Positions 7,041 to 15,885 of a stretch of DNA of 64,000 nt are shown here, in pieces. Where the stretch lies: positions 1 to 64,000 of the forward strand of contig DASPKU010000023.1 in the NCBI GenBank assembly GCA_035627955.1, read 5' to 3'. Origin of the DNA: Phycisphaerales bacterium (GTDB lineage Bacteria; Planctomycetota; Phycisphaerae; Phycisphaerales; UBA1924). How positions within the stretch are numbered: position 1 is the stretch's first letter; every line of letters starts with the position of its first letter. Below the pieces are notes generated by a model. It ran no database searches. It was not told the origin of the DNA and saw nothing but the letters and a program-made list of their open reading frames with translations. A program made the position numbers and the translations under genes.

Positions 7041-9496
7041 ACGGCGCCGCGGTGGGACCATCTCGTGGGAAGGGGGACCCGCTCGCTGACGCTCGGGGCT
7101 CCTTGAAGACATCTCGATGGCACGTCGGGGTTTTCGTGATCCTCGTCGTGCTGGGGATTCGCTGCACGGGGGCGCCGGACTTGTTCCCGGGGTGGAGCGG
7201 GGATCCGCTGGTAATGGAGTCGCCAATCACCGGGATCACGCCGGCGATGTCGGTGGGGCTGGACCTAATCACGCTGCTGGCGAGCGCGGCGGTGCTGATG
7301 GGGTGTGCGCGGCGGGGGTGGAGGCCGCGGGCGTGGGAGCTGGTGCTGTACATCGTGGGCGGGTGGGTGGTGGCGTGGTACAGCCTTCGGGGGAACTCAA
7401 CGCTGATGAACATGGTGCAGGGGTGCCAGTGGCTGGCGGGGTTCGGCGCCGCGGTGGCGAGCGTGCAGGCGTGCCGCGACGCGGCGGTGCGGCGGCTGGT
7501 GCTGGCGGTGCTGCTGGGCGTGGGGGTGATGGTGGCGCTGAAGGGCGCGCACCAGGTGTACTTCGAGCACGCGGCGGTGTACCAGGACTTCCTGCGGAAC
7601 AAGGCGCAGGTGCTGGAGGCGCACGGGTGGAGCGAGGGCTCGCCGATGGCGCTGGCGTACGAGCGGCGGATCAGCCAGGCGGATCCGACGGGGTGGTTCG
7701 GGCTGTCGAACGTGTACGCGACGGTGATGGCGGCGGGGATGACTGTGTGTGTGGGGCTGGGGGCAATAGGTCTGCTAGGTCTGCGAGGTCGGATAGGTCT
7801 GATGGGGCGGGGAGTGGTTGCCGCGTTGCTGGTGGGCGCGGTGGTGTTTGGCGGGGGCGTGTGGCTGAGTCATTCGAAGGGTGGTTTCGCGGCGGCGCTG
7901 ATGGGAATGGGCTTGTTGGCCGTGGGCTGGGCCTTGTCGCGGGTGCGGTGGCGGCCGTCTGCGCGGGCTCTGGGGATTGCGGCAGCGGTGCTGCCGTTGA
8001 TAGCTCTAGTGGCGGTGGCGGTGCGGGGGGTGGTGGGCGAGCGGTGGTCGGAGTTGTCGATCTACTTCCGGTGGTTCTATCTCGAAGGAGCGGCGCGGGT
8101 GATCACGGAGTCGCCGCTGCTGGGAGTGGGGCCGGACGGGTTCAAGGACGCGTACGTGCGGCTGAAGCCGGCGCTGTCGCCCGAGGAGGTGTCGAGCCCG
8201 CACTCGTGGTACGTGGACCTGATCGCGACGCTGGGTGTGGGCGGGTGGGCGTGGGTTGGGTGGGTGGTGTGGCAGCTGAACCGCGGGGGGAAGTGGCAAA
8301 GTGGCAAAGTGGCGGAGTGGCAAAGTGGCGGAACTGAGGAGCGGAGTGTTCGTGATGATGTGCGGGTGCTGCTGGTGGTGTTTGGGGTGGTGACGGCGGC
8401 TGGGGCGTTGATCGAACAGCGGATCGCGTCGGTGGATGGGACGGTGCTGCGGGTGGTGAGTCTGGTGGGGGCGATGGTGGTTGGGGGGGTGGTATGTGCT
8501 GCGCTCAAGGGAGCGGAAGAGGGAAGACATAGCGACGAAGACGTTGCCATGGCACGCGGGGCAGCACGCATCCCAGTGATTGCTGCAGTGATCGCGGCGG
8601 TGACGCACTGCCAGATCGAAATGACGGGGATCACGCCGGGGGCGGGGATGTGGGTGCTGCTGCTGATCGCGGTGGGCGCGGGCTGGACGCTGGAGCGGGA
8701 GCGGGCGCGGCTCGGGAGCAGCGGGACGTTGCGCGGGCGGATGGGCACCGCGACCATGGTGATGGCGGCGGTGGTGCCGGCGGTGGCGCTGGTGCCGCTG
8801 GTGCGGTGGGAGCGGCATATCCGCGCGGCGACGGAAGTGGTCCTGCCGGTGCCGGGTTTCAGCGAGCGGCTCGCAGCGTTGCAGCAGGGGTCGCCAGCGC
8901 GGGGCGATTCGGTCGAGCGGCTGGCGCGGGACCTGTCGCTGGCGCTCGGGCAGGCGGTGCCTGGCACGCCGTCGGGGGTGGTGGACGGGGTACAGGTGGT
9001 GCGGTGGAGTGCGCTCGAGGGGGCGGTGAAGTCGCTGGTGAAGGCGCAGGAGGAAGGGCCGCGTGACTTCCAGACGGCGCGGGCGCTGAGCCGGCTGCTG
9101 ATGATCCGTGCGCTGGGCGGGCCCACCGTGGATCGGACCGATGCGCGGGCGGCGGAGGCGGTGTTCCTGTCGCACATGGACGCGACGGGTTACAGGGCCA
9201 ACGGGTGGGCATGGGTGGGGACGATGCGGCGGACGGTGTACGAGAAGTCGAAGGACCCGGCCGATGCGCGGGCGGCGTTGGATGCGTTCAATGCGGCGGC
9301 GGCGCTATCGCCGGGTGAGCCGATGTACCGGGTGGAGGCGGCGCGGCTGAGTCGGGCTCTCGGGCGGGATGCTGAGGCCGCGAAGTGGGCGTCGGAGGCG
9401 TTGCGGGTGAACGAGTACCTGCGGCTGGACCCGGTGCGGCAGCTGGGGGCTGAGGAGTTGGAGGAGATGAGGGGGTTGGCCGGGCGGGGGCCGTAG
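7037..9496 (+). CDS. O-antigen ligase/polymerase-like membrane protein with a C-terminal helical domain
   Basis: The 819-residue polytopic protein carries a Wzy_C/WaaL-like domain. Signs are WLSHSKGG in a membrane span (about 277), a large loop with YFRWFYLEGAARVI and ESPLLGVGPDGF (about 345-372), then the HSWYVDLIATLGVGG span (about 391). It probably ligates or polymerises lipid-linked glycan at the outer face of the inner membrane. The last 200 or so residues (LAALQQ to the end) look TPR-like helical. The GTG start overlaps the previous stop. Four different repeats lie inside the frame: 7072-7124 (peptide GDPLADARGS), 7768-7812, 8293-8332 and 8524-8556. They encode extra loop residues, so the protein is longer than its core family needs. 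Confidence 0.8.
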   Translation: MNGAAVGPSRGKGDPLADARGSLKTSRWHVGVFVILVVLGIRCTGAPDLFPGWSGDPLVMESPITGITPAMSVGLDLITLLASAAVLMGCARRGWRPRAWELVLYIVGGWVVAWYSLRGNSTLMNMVQGCQWLAGFGAAVASVQACRDAAVRRLVLAVLLGVGVMVALKGAHQVYFEHAAVYQDFLRNKAQVLEAHGWSEGSPMALAYERRISQADPTGWFGLSNVYATVMAAGMTVCVGLGAIGLLGLRGRIGLMGRGVVAALLVGAVVFGGGVWLSHSKGGFAAALMGMGLLAVGWALSRVRWRPSARALGIAAAVLPLIALVAVAVRGVVGERWSELSIYFRWFYLEGAARVITESPLLGVGPDGFKDAYVRLKPALSPEEVSSPHSWYVDLIATLGVGGWAWVGWVVWQLNRGGKWQSGKVAEWQSGGTEERSVRDDVRVLLVVFGVVTAAGALIEQRIASVDGTVLRVVSLVGAMVVGGVVCAALKGAEEGRHSDEDVAMARGAARIPVIAAVIAAVTHCQIEMTGITPGAGMWVLLLIAVGAGWTLERERARLGSSGTLRGRMGTATMVMAAVVPAVALVPLVRWERHIRAATEVVLPVPGFSERLAALQQGSPARGDSVERLARDLSLALGQAVPGTPSGVVDGVQVVRWSALEGAVKSLVKAQEEGPRDFQTARALSRLLMIRALGGPTVDRTDARAAEAVFLSHMDATGYRANGWAWVGTMRRTVYEKSKDPADARAALDAFNAAAALSPGEPMYRVEAARLSRALGRDAEAAKWASEALRVNEYLRLDPVRQLGAEELEEMRGLAGRGP
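7072..7126 (+). repeat. Repeat-derived segment ending in a half GAAGAC palindrome
   Basis: GACCCGCTCGCTGACGCTCG followed by GAAGACATCTCGATGGCAC lies at the N-terminus of the ligase-like gene and encodes DPLADARGSLKTSRWH. The second half matches the right arm of the palindromes at 37773, 39113 and 8524. The left arm is missing. Confidence 0.5.
7768..7812 (+). repeat. 9-bp tandem repeat (AGGTCTGNN) in coding sequence
   Basis: Units AGGTCTGCT, AGGTCTGCG, AGGTCGGAT and AGGTCTGAT, then GGGGCGGGG. The repeat is in frame (LLGLRGRIGLMGRG) inside a membrane region of the ligase-like protein. Confidence 0.6.
8293..8332 (+). repeat. 8-bp tandem repeat GTGGCAAA x5 in coding sequence
   Basis: Five units (GTGGCAAA, GTGGCAAA, GTGGCGGA, GTGGCAAA, GTGGCGGA) encode a KWQSGKVAEWQSGG loop after a predicted membrane span. 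Forty bases is not a multiple of three, so a change in unit number would shift the frame. Confidence 0.65.
8524..8556 (+). repeat. GAAGAC palindrome copy inside the ligase-like gene
   Basis: CATAGCGACG-AAGA-CGTTGCCATGGCAC. The arms pair around an AAGA centre, and the copy matches the one at 39113-39143 almost base for base. Confidence 0.6.
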
Positions 9497-9618
9497 GACG
9501 GCAGAAGGCGGGTGGAAGAAAGGCATCGGGGCAGGAGGCATCCAGGTATCAAGTGGGGGCCCGGAAGAGACGTGCCGGGGAGCCCGTCCAAGCCCCCTAC
9601 GCCGGGTGGGGGACAACC

Positions 9619-9646
9619 TTGATTCGGACCCCCTGACCGTTACTAT
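9619..9646 (+). promoter_or_regulatory. Candidate sigma70-type promoter for fusA
   Basis: TTGATT, a 16-nt spacer, then TACTAT. It would give an EF-G leader of about 300 nt. The spacer is one base short of ideal. Confidence 0.4.
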
Positions 9647-9788
9647 TCCGCTCCCCCGGGGCTGGCGTTGGTTGCGTGGACGCGGGCTTGCAGCAAGCCC
9701 GGTCCCTGCGGCAGTTTGCGAGTAAGGGGGTCTGGACGCGGTCGCCCTATGGACGAGGACGAAGAGATCGAACCCACGTTCTGATGAG

Positions 9789-9828
9789 GCGCCGGCCTGC
9801 GGGTCGGCGCGGCGCGTCCGTCCTTTTT
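9789..9828 (+). terminator. Hairpin plus T-run in the fusA leader, possible attenuator
   Basis: GCGCCGGCC (9789-9797) pairs with GGTCGGCGC (9802-9810) with one G-T wobble. CTTTTT lies at 9823-9828. The T-run is further from the stem than in a standard terminator. Confidence 0.3.
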
Positions 9829-9955
9829 GAACAACGAGTGTGACCGGCGAGGGCGTGTCAGCCCCGGCGGTAGTCAAGAACGCAACCCCTCCCATTGGCC
9901 CGCGGCCCCGCGAAAGGGACCGGCGGGTCCAGCAGCAACGAAAGCAGTACGAGCC

Positions 9956-12082
9956 ATGGCAGACCTGTCGAAAATCCGCAACATCGGCATCTGTGCACAC
10001 ATCGACGCCGGCAAGACGACCGTGTCCGAGCGCATCCTGTACTACACGGGCAAGAACTACAAGATCGGCGAGGTGCACGAGGGCACCGCGACGATGGACT
10101 TCCTGCAGGACGAGCAGGAGCGCGGCATCACCATCCAGTCGGCGGCGACGACCTGCCCGTGGACGCGGCACGGGGTTGACTACAAGATCAACCTGATCGA
10201 TACCCCCGGGCACGTGGACTTCACCATCGAGGTGGAGCGGTCGCTGCGCGTGCTGGACGGCGCGACGGCGGTGTTCGACGGCAAGGAAGGCGTGGAGGCG
10301 CAGTCCGAGACGGTGTGGCGGCAGGCGGACCGGTACAAGGTGCCGCGCATGTGCTTCATCAACAAGATGGACAAGATCGGCGCGAGCTTTGACTTCAGCT
10401 ACGAGACGATCAAGACGCGCCTAGGCGCGAACGGCCTGCCCGTGCAGTGCCCGATCGGGAACGGGCACGAGTTCAAGGGCATCATCAACCTGCTCACCAT
10501 GCGGGCCTTCTACTTCGAGGGCGACAAGGGCGAGACGGTGGTTGAGAAGGACATCCCCGCGGACCTCAAGGAGTACGCGGACAAGTGGCGGCACATCATG
10601 ATCGAGAAGGCCGCGGAGCTTGACGACGAGCTGATGGGCAAGTACCTGGAGGGGCAGGAGCCGACGATCGAGGAGCTGCAGCGGGCGATCCGCAAGGGCA
10701 CGATCAGCCGGCAGTGCTACCCGGTGCTGTGCGGGGCGGCGCTGCGGAACATCGGCGTGCAGATGCTGCTGGACGCGGTCATCGACTACCTCCCCAGCCC
10801 CAACGAGAAGCCTCCGGTCGAGGGCACGGACCCGCGCGACAAGGAGATCAAGATGTCTCGTCCGCACGACGAGAAGGCGCCGTTCTCGGCGCTGGTGTTC
10901 AAGGTCGTGAGCGATCAGCACGGCGACCTGACGTACATCCGCGTGTACAGCGGCACGCTGACCAAGGGAACGCGCCTCCTGAACCCCGGCAACGGGAAGA
11001 AGGAGAACGCCAGCCGCATCTTCGAGATGCACGCGAACAACCGCATCCCGCTGGAAGAGGTTACCGCGGGCAACATCGTGGCGGTGGTGGGCATCAAGGA
11101 CAGCTACACGGGCGACACCCTGTGCGACGCCGACCAGCCGATCATGCTGGAGCGGATGTTCTTCCCCGAGCCGGTGATCAGCATGTCGATCGAGCCGAAG
11201 ACCAGCGATGACAAGCGGCGTCTCTCGGAGGCGCTGGGTGTGATCCGTCGCGAGGACCCAAGCTTCCGGTCCAACTTTGATGAAGAGACGGGCCAGACCA
11301 TCATCTCGGGCATGGGCGAGCTCCACCTGGACATCATCCGGACCAAGCTCGTGCGCGACATGAAGATCAACGTGGCGGTGGGCAAGCCCCGCGTGTCTTA
11401 CCGCGAGACGATCACCAAGAAGGCCGAGTACGTGCGCGGTCTGTTCAAGAAGCAGACCGGTGGCCGCGGTCAGTTCGGCGACGTGATCATCAACATGGAG
11501 CCGTACACGGCGGAGCAGGCCAAGGCGGACGAGCTGGACTTCGAGGACAATGTCGCGGTGACGAGCGCGATCGTCGGCGGCGCGATTCCCAAGGAGTTCA
11601 TCAAGCCCGCGATGGACGGGGCGCGTCAGACGTGCACGACGGGCGTGAAGTTCGGGTACCCGATGATCAACGTCAAGGTGACGATCGTCGACGGCTCGTA
11701 CCACGCGGTCGACTCGTCGCAGGTGGCCTTCGAGCAGGCGGCCCGCCTGGCGGTGATGGAAGCGACGGAGAAGTGCGGCCCGGCGCTGCTGGAGCCGATC
11801 ATGAAGGTGGTGGTGACGGTGCCGAACGATTACCTGGGCAACGTCACGGCCGACATGAACAGCCGTCGCGGCATGATCATTGACACCGAGGACCGCGGCG
11901 TGGTCAAGCTGGTCACGTGCGAGGTGCCGCTGAGCGAGATGTTCGGGTACACGACGTCGCTGCGCGGCATGTCGCAGGGTCGTGCGAGCTCGACGATGGA
12001 GTTCCTCGAGTACCGCCAGATGCCCAAGAACATGATGGACGCGGTGCTGGCGGAGGCGGCGGGCGAGAAGGCGAAGAAGTAA
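9956..12082 (+). CDS. fusA: Translation elongation factor G
   Basis: GTPase that moves tRNA and mRNA through the ribosome and helps recycle ribosomes. The 708-residue protein has the G motifs AHIDAGKTT (about 14-22), DTPGH (about 83) and NKMD (about 137), then domains II-V with the usual RGQFGD and [15 protein letters not shown] motifs near the C-terminus. The length is normal. I start at the ATG at 9956 ([15 protein letters not shown]), which matches the family. The open frame extends 43 codons upstream with no homology. It stands apart from rpsL-rpsG, which lie 37 kb away on the other strand. A strong terminator follows. Confidence 0.97.
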   Translation: MADLSKIRNIGICAHIDAGKTTVSERILYYTGKNYKIGEVHEGTATMDFLQDEQERGITIQSAATTCPWTRHGVDYKINLIDTPGHVDFTIEVERSLRVLDGATAVFDGKEGVEAQSETVWRQADRYKVPRMCFINKMDKIGASFDFSYETIKTRLGANGLPVQCPIGNGHEFKGIINLLTMRAFYFEGDKGETVVEKDIPADLKEYADKWRHIMIEKAAELDDELMGKYLEGQEPTIEELQRAIRKGTISRQCYPVLCGAALRNIGVQMLLDAVIDYLPSPNEKPPVEGTDPRDKEIKMSRPHDEKAPFSALVFKVVSDQHGDLTYIRVYSGTLTKGTRLLNPGNGKKENASRIFEMHANNRIPLEEVTAGNIVAVVGIKDSYTGDTLCDADQPIMLERMFFPEPVISMSIEPKTSDDKRRLSEALGVIRREDPSFRSNFDEETGQTIISGMGELHLDIIRTKLVRDMKINVAVGKPRVSYRETITKKAEYVRGLFKKQTGGRGQFGDVIINMEPYTAEQAKADELDFEDNVAVTSAIVGGAIPKEFIKPAMDGARQTCTTGVKFGYPMINVKVTIVDGSYHAVDSSQVAFEQAARLAVMEATEKCGPALLEPIMKVVVTVPNDYLGNVTADMNSRRGMIIDTEDRGVVKLVTCEVPLSEMFGYTTSLRGMSQGRASSTMEFLEYRQMPKNMMDAVLAEAAGEKAKK

Positions 12083-12132
12083 TCCTTCGGGCCTGACCGG
12101 CTGCTGAGGCCGCGAGTTTGAGAGCAGTTTCG

Positions 12133-12164
12133 ACGGCCCGGGCCTTGTGCCCGGGCCGTTTTCT
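12133..12164 (+). terminator. Rho-independent terminator of fusA
   Basis: ACGGCCCGGGC (12133-12143) pairs perfectly with GCCCGGGCCGT (12149-12159) across a CTTGT loop, followed by TTTTCT. It overlaps the stop codon of the convergent glycoside hydrolase gene. Confidence 0.85.
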
Positions 12165-13587
12165 ATTGGAGCTCGACAACGAGGGTGTCGCCGTGGTCGA
12201 TCGCGAGGCTGACGCTCGGGCCGGAGCGGCGCGGGGCGGGGAGCTGGCGGCCCTCGGCGTCGTAGACGCGGACGGCGCGGAGGCGGTCGCGGGAGAGGGT
12301 GATGGTCTCGGCAGGGGGCTGGGCGGAAGCGGGGCTGAGGTCGCCATGATGGCGGGTGGGGACCCAGAGCACGGCGAAGGCGGAGCCGTCGGGTCGCTCG
12401 AAGCAGCGGGCCTGGGCGGTGCTGTGGCTTGCAGTGGTGATGCTGATCGTGCCGGGGTCGGGGCGGAAGGGCTGAGTGGAGAAGAGGGCGCGGGCGAACT
12501 GGAAGGCGTCGAGCGCGGGCTTGGCGCGACCGTCGATGGTGAAGAGGCCCAGGTGGCGGTTGTTGTTGTCGCCGATGACCTCTTCGGAGCGGGGCAGGTC
12601 GCGGAGCTCGTACCAGGCGAGGAGGCGGACCTCGGGGCGGGCCGCGGCCATGGCGACGGTCTTGAGGAGGTTGTCGGCGTGGTGCTCGAGCGTGTGTTCG
12701 AAGGGGTGGCGGGCGCGGTAATGGTCGGAGACGCGCGGGCCCTCGCGGAGGGTGCTGTAGCCGACCTCGGCGAGCCAGAGGGGCTCGGCCTCGGCGTGCG
12801 CGGCCGTGATGTCGGCGGCGCGGGCGAGGTAGGTGGAGAGGGTTTCGGCGGGGTCGGCGGTCCAGGTTTCGAAGTATGCGTGGAGGTTGACGATGTCGAC
12901 GGTCTGAGCGACGCCGGGCTGCTGGAGCGTCTTCTCGATGTAGCCGACGTCCCAGGCGATGCCGCCGAGGACAACGCGGGAGGTGGGGTCGGCGTCGCGG
13001 ATGGCGCGGGCGGCGGTGGTGATGAGGTCGGCGTATTGCGCGGGGGAGCCGGTCCAGTAGGCGGGGTTGTCGGGCTCGTTCCAGAGCTCCCAGGTGTCGA
13101 TGGATCGGGCGTAGCGGGACGCGGCGGCGCGGGCGAAGGCGGCAAAGTCGGCGGGATCGCGCGGCGGCCGGGTGTATGCGGGAGCATTGCCAGAGGCCGC
13201 GGCCCAGTCGGGGGTGTAGCAGAGATAGGGGTGGAGCTCGATGGCGCGCTGGTCGGCCATGCGGACGAAGGCGTCCCAGAACGCCCAGTCGTACTCGCCC
13301 TGGCGCGGCTCGATGCCGTCCCAGCCGAGGGAGATGCGGAGGTTGGTGACGCCCAGGGACGCGAGGAGGTCGAGGTCTTCGCGTGCCTGATCGAGAGTGC
13401 GGGTCTCTTCGGGGTAGTCCTCGCAGAGTCCGATCGGGAGGGTGCGGAAGGGGCCGGCGTTGAGGGCGGTGGATGTGTTTGTCGTGGCGGGTGCGCGGCC
13501 CTCGATGACCGCGATGGGGTCGGTGTGGCAGCCGCCGAGCGCGAGCGCGGCGGCGAGGAGCGGGAGCAGGAGGCGCGGGGTGTGCAT
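12163..13587 (-). CDS. Lipoprotein glycoside hydrolase, clan GH-A (GH39/GH5-like)
   Basis: The 474-residue predicted lipoprotein has signal MHTPRLLLPLLAAALALGGC with a lipobox ending at Cys20. The (beta/alpha)8 region follows, with the clan-A acid/base in LWNEPDNPAY (Glu171) and the nucleophile in LWLAEVGYSTL (Glu274). A C-terminal beta-sandwich-like part holds ARCFERPDGSAFAVLWVP. This is the layout of beta-xylosidase or glucanase relatives; substrate cannot be read from sequence. It probably acts in the periplasm or at the outer membrane. The ATG at 13587 is chosen because it begins the signal peptide. It lies 2 nt after the stop of the PGPGW gene, so they form one operon. Confidence 0.78.
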   Translation of the reverse strand: MHTPRLLLPLLAAALALGGCHTDPIAVIEGRAPATTNTSTALNAGPFRTLPIGLCEDYPEETRTLDQAREDLDLLASLGVTNLRISLGWDGIEPRQGEYDWAFWDAFVRMADQRAIELHPYLCYTPDWAAASGNAPAYTRPPRDPADFAAFARAAASRYARSIDTWELWNEPDNPAYWTGSPAQYADLITTAARAIRDADPTSRVVLGGIAWDVGYIEKTLQQPGVAQTVDIVNLHAYFETWTADPAETLSTYLARAADITAAHAEAEPLWLAEVGYSTLREGPRVSDHYRARHPFEHTLEHHADNLLKTVAMAAARPEVRLLAWYELRDLPRSEEVIGDNNNRHLGLFTIDGRAKPALDAFQFARALFSTQPFRPDPGTISITTASHSTAQARCFERPDGSAFAVLWVPTRHHGDLSPASAQPPAETITLSRDRLRAVRVYDAEGRQLPAPRRSGPSVSLAIDHGDTLVVELQ

Positions 13588-13589
13588 GG

Positions 13590-14060
13590 TCAGGCGGCCT
13601 TGCGTGCGGGTGCGGGCGTGCGATCGTCGCAGGCGGTGATGGTGAAGGGGGGCTTCTTGCCCTTGCGGCGGATCCAGTTGAGGAAGCCCAGGACCTTCTT
13701 GCGGCAGACGAGCCAGTTGATGAGGCGCTGCTTGCCGGGGACGTCGGCGAGGAGGAGGCCGAAGACAAGGACCAGCAGGCCCTGGCCGGGGAGCAGGAGC
13801 ATGGCGAGGCCGGCGAGGATGATGAGGCCGGCGACGACGTTCTTGATGATCTTGTAGGTGATCCGGCCGGCGCGGTTGCTGTTGTTGGAGTCGAAGAGGC
13901 GGGCGAGCGGGCCGCGGCGCTTCTCGTCGGAGTTGAAGTAGTCGGCGGGTAGCTTGATGATGATCCAGGGGACGATGAACACCGACGCGACGGCGAGGAT
14001 GACCGAGCCGATCGTGGTCCAGTACAGGAACGTCTTGTTGACCGGGAGCCAGTCGAGCAT
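13590..14060 (-). CDS. PGPGW-family transmembrane protein
   Basis: The protein is 156 residues from the ATG at 14060 (MLDWLPVN). It has three hydrophobic segments: about 11-35 (YWTTIGSVILAVASVFIVPW), about 75-95 and about 95-115. The second contains LLLPGQGLLVLVFGLLLAD, a variant of the PGPGW motif of small bacterial membrane proteins. The C-terminus is basic. An earlier in-frame ATG at 14135 would add 25 residues of low-complexity sequence and is less likely. Function is unknown; it is transcribed with the glycoside hydrolase. Confidence 0.7.
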   Translation of the reverse strand: MLDWLPVNKTFLYWTTIGSVILAVASVFIVPWIIIKLPADYFNSDEKRRGPLARLFDSNNSNRAGRITYKIIKNVVAGLIILAGLAMLLLPGQGLLVLVFGLLLADVPGKQRLINWLVCRKKVLGFLNWIRRKGKKPPFTITACDDRTPAPARKAA

Positions 14061-14129
14061 GATCCATCGTCCATCACGGTGTGGAAGAGACGGATGAGAG
14101 CGGGGTGATGTGGTGGGGGAAGCCGGGTC

Positions 14130-14135
14130 TACCAT
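14130..14135 (+). promoter_or_regulatory. -10-like hexamer for ygfZ (predicted leaderless)
   Basis: TACCAT ends 6 nt before the ATG at 14142. No Shine-Dalgarno is present. Confidence 0.45.
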
Positions 14136-14141
14136 CGGCGC

Positions 14142-15353
14142 ATGGCGCGAGTGAGCCCGCTTTCAAGTGTGCAGCAGCAGGCCGGGGCGGTCTTTCTGCC
14201 CTATGGGGGCGGTGAGTCGGCGCAGCCGGTGCAGGTGGTGGGGACGTTCGGCGAGTTGGAGCTGGAGTACGCGGCCATCCGCAAGCACGCGGCGGTGTTC
14301 GATTGGCCCCACCGCGGCGTGCTGGAGGTGACCGGGGCGGACCGTGTGGACTTCCTGAACCGGATGTTGACGCAGGAGCTGAAGGGAATCGGCGAGGCGT
14401 CGGTGCGGCGGAGCTTCTGGCTCAACCGCAAGGGGCGGGTGGACGCGGATATCCGCGTGGTGAGCGTGCCGGGGCGGGTGCTGCTGGAAATGGATGTGCA
14501 CGTTGCGGGGGCGGCGGCGCAGTCGCTGGGGGCGTTCGTGATCACGGAGGATGTGACGATCGCGGACGTGACGGAGCGGGTGCACCGGCTCGCGGTGCAC
14601 GGGCCGCGTGGGGGCGAGTTGATGGAGGCGGCGTGCGGGGGTGCGCTGCCGGGGGTTGATGGGGCGGCGGTCGTGACGATCGCGGGCGCGGAGTGCGTAG
14701 CGTGGCGGGAGGATTCGGCGGGGGAGAGTGGGTACGAGATTGCGGCGCCGGTTGAGAGCGCAGCGGCGGTGTACCAGCGGCTGATCGAGCTTGGGCATGA
14801 CGCGCAGCACGGGGCGGCGGCGCTGCGCGGCGGGAGCACCGGCGCGCTGAGTGAGCGCGTGCGGCTGCGGCCGGCGGGGTGGCACGCGTACAACATCGCG
14901 CGGATCGAGGCGGGCACGGCGTGGTTCAACATCGACTTCGGGCCCAGTTCGCTGCCCGTCGAGACGGGCGTCATCGACGACCGCGTGAGTTTCAAGAAAG
15001 GCTGCTACCTGGGGCAGGAGGTGGTGGCGCGGATGCACGCGCGGGGGGCTGGGAAGCAGACGCTGGTGGGCGTGCGGTTTAATCTGATGCAGACGCCGGA
15101 TGACTTTCCCTTCCAGCCTGTGGAGGGGGCGCTGCTGTACCCGGTGGTGGATGGAGTGCGTGGGGAGGAGGCCGTGGGGGCGGTCACGAGTTCGACGATC
15201 AGCCCCATGCTCGGGTCGGCGTGCGTGTGCCTGGCGCAGGTGCGGAGTGGGTTCTGGTCCGCGGGTACACTCCTGGCGACCGATGTAGATGGGCGTGAGC
15301 TTCGAGGCGCGGTCCAGCCCTCGCTCCGGTTGGTCGAGAGGGCCCGGTCCTGA
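14142..15353 (+). CDS. ygfZ: YgfZ/GcvT-like folate-binding iron-sulfur cluster maintenance protein
   Basis: COG0354-type protein that uses tetrahydrofolate and helps repair or assemble certain Fe-S enzymes, including MiaB in E. coli. The 403-residue protein has an aminomethyltransferase-like fold with GVLEVTGADRVDFLNRMLTQ (about 60-78). The diagnostic motif KGCYLGQEVVARMHARG (about 286-302) has the conserved Cys. That motif separates it from true GcvT of the glycine cleavage system. miaB lies two genes downstream on the same strand, which fits the known YgfZ-MiaB link. The N-terminus carries about 20 extra residues. Confidence 0.85.
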   Translation: MARVSPLSSVQQQAGAVFLPYGGGESAQPVQVVGTFGELELEYAAIRKHAAVFDWPHRGVLEVTGADRVDFLNRMLTQELKGIGEASVRRSFWLNRKGRVDADIRVVSVPGRVLLEMDVHVAGAAAQSLGAFVITEDVTIADVTERVHRLAVHGPRGGELMEAACGGALPGVDGAAVVTIAGAECVAWREDSAGESGYEIAAPVESAAAVYQRLIELGHDAQHGAAALRGGSTGALSERVRLRPAGWHAYNIARIEAGTAWFNIDFGPSSLPVETGVIDDRVSFKKGCYLGQEVVARMHARGAGKQTLVGVRFNLMQTPDDFPFQPVEGALLYPVVDGVRGEEAVGAVTSSTISPMLGSACVCLAQVRSGFWSAGTLLATDVDGRELRGAVQPSLRLVERARS

Positions 15354-15368
15354 GCGTTGGGGGCATCG

Positions 15369-15848
15369 ATGGGAGCCTGGGGACATCACGCGTTTGAGAA
15401 CGACGTGGCCTGTGACTGGGCGGCCGCGTTTGTTGAGCTGCCGGACAAGCGCCGGTGGCTCTCGCGCAAGCAGGACAAAATGACAAGGCTCCGCGCTACC
15501 CTCGCCAGCGCCGCGAGCAACGGCGAGTTATCGAGCGCGGCCGCGCTCGAGCGGGGCGCCGAGCTCGAGGAGGTACTGGGCGCATCGGAGGTGGTGGCGG
15601 CGCTGGCCGGAGCACCTGGGTACCAGCTTGCGGCGCCCGACGCCTATACCGAGGATCTAGTCCGGTGGATCAGGACCGCCAAGGTACTCTTGCCCCCCGG
15701 ATTGCTGGAGAGTGCGCGCGACGCGGTTCGGCTGGTGCTCGACGGGTCGTCTCTTGCAGAACTCTGGGGCGATGACGAGGACGGCGCTGAGTGGCGGAAG
15801 GTGACCGAGAACCTTCTCCAGAGGCTGGAATCGAAGGCGGGTAGGTAG
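15369..15848 (+). CDS. DUF4259-like protein
   Basis: The 159-residue cytoplasmic protein begins MGAWGHHAFENDVACDWAAAF, the N-terminal signature of DUF4259. The rest is helical and acidic at the end. The family has no known activity. It starts 15 nt after the ygfZ stop, so the two are probably co-transcribed. I chose the ATG at 15369 because the family motif begins there; a TTG lies four codons upstream. Confidence 0.75.
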   Translation: MGAWGHHAFENDVACDWAAAFVELPDKRRWLSRKQDKMTRLRATLASAASNGELSSAAALERGAELEEVLGASEVVAALAGAPGYQLAAPDAYTEDLVRWIRTAKVLLPPGLLESARDAVRLVLDGSSLAELWGDDEDGAEWRKVTENLLQRLESKAGR

Positions 15849-15871
15849 CATTTCCTAAGGGTGCAAGCACC

Positions 15872-15877
15872 TACGAT
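15872..15877 (+). promoter_or_regulatory. -10-like hexamer for miaB (predicted leaderless)
   Basis: TACGAT ends 8 nt before the ATG at 15886. No ribosome binding site lies between. Confidence 0.45.
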
Positions 15878-15885
15878 TGCGGCCC

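Larger units (their letters stand above)
9497..9955 (+). other. 459-base gene-free stretch upstream of fusA
   Basis: No coding frame is convincing. It holds a candidate promoter (9619-9646) and a hairpin (9789-9810) followed 12 nt later by a run of five T. The rest may be a structured fusA leader or a small RNA. I could not match 6S, SRP, tmRNA or tRNA signatures. Confidence 0.5.

Noticed and set aside
8293-8332. CRISPR-like or phage att site in the 8-bp repeat
   Set aside because: Too short, no spacers and no integrase; a simple tandem repeat.
9650-9830. 6S, SRP or tmRNA gene, or a tRNA on the minus strand (GGTTCGATC seen)
   Set aside because: The T-arm does not pair and the other arms are missing; no SRP GGAAGGAAGC-type loop or 6S bubble could be found.
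9827-9955. Longer EF-G start
   Set aside because: The 43 extra codons have no homology; family N-terminus begins at 9956.
10421-14077. A very long reverse-strand frame (over 1200 codons) across fusA and the glycoside hydrolase
   Set aside because: It is an Arg/Pro/Ala-rich antisense shadow; the forward fusA and the other reverse frame have clear family motifs.
14061-14135. Longer PGPGW protein from ATG 14135
   Set aside because: Extra 25 residues are Pro/Ser-rich without homology; kept only as an alternative.
15877-15885. TTG start for miaB three codons before the ATG
   Set aside because: It would lie directly against the TACGAT box; the ATG gives the usual spacing and N-terminus.
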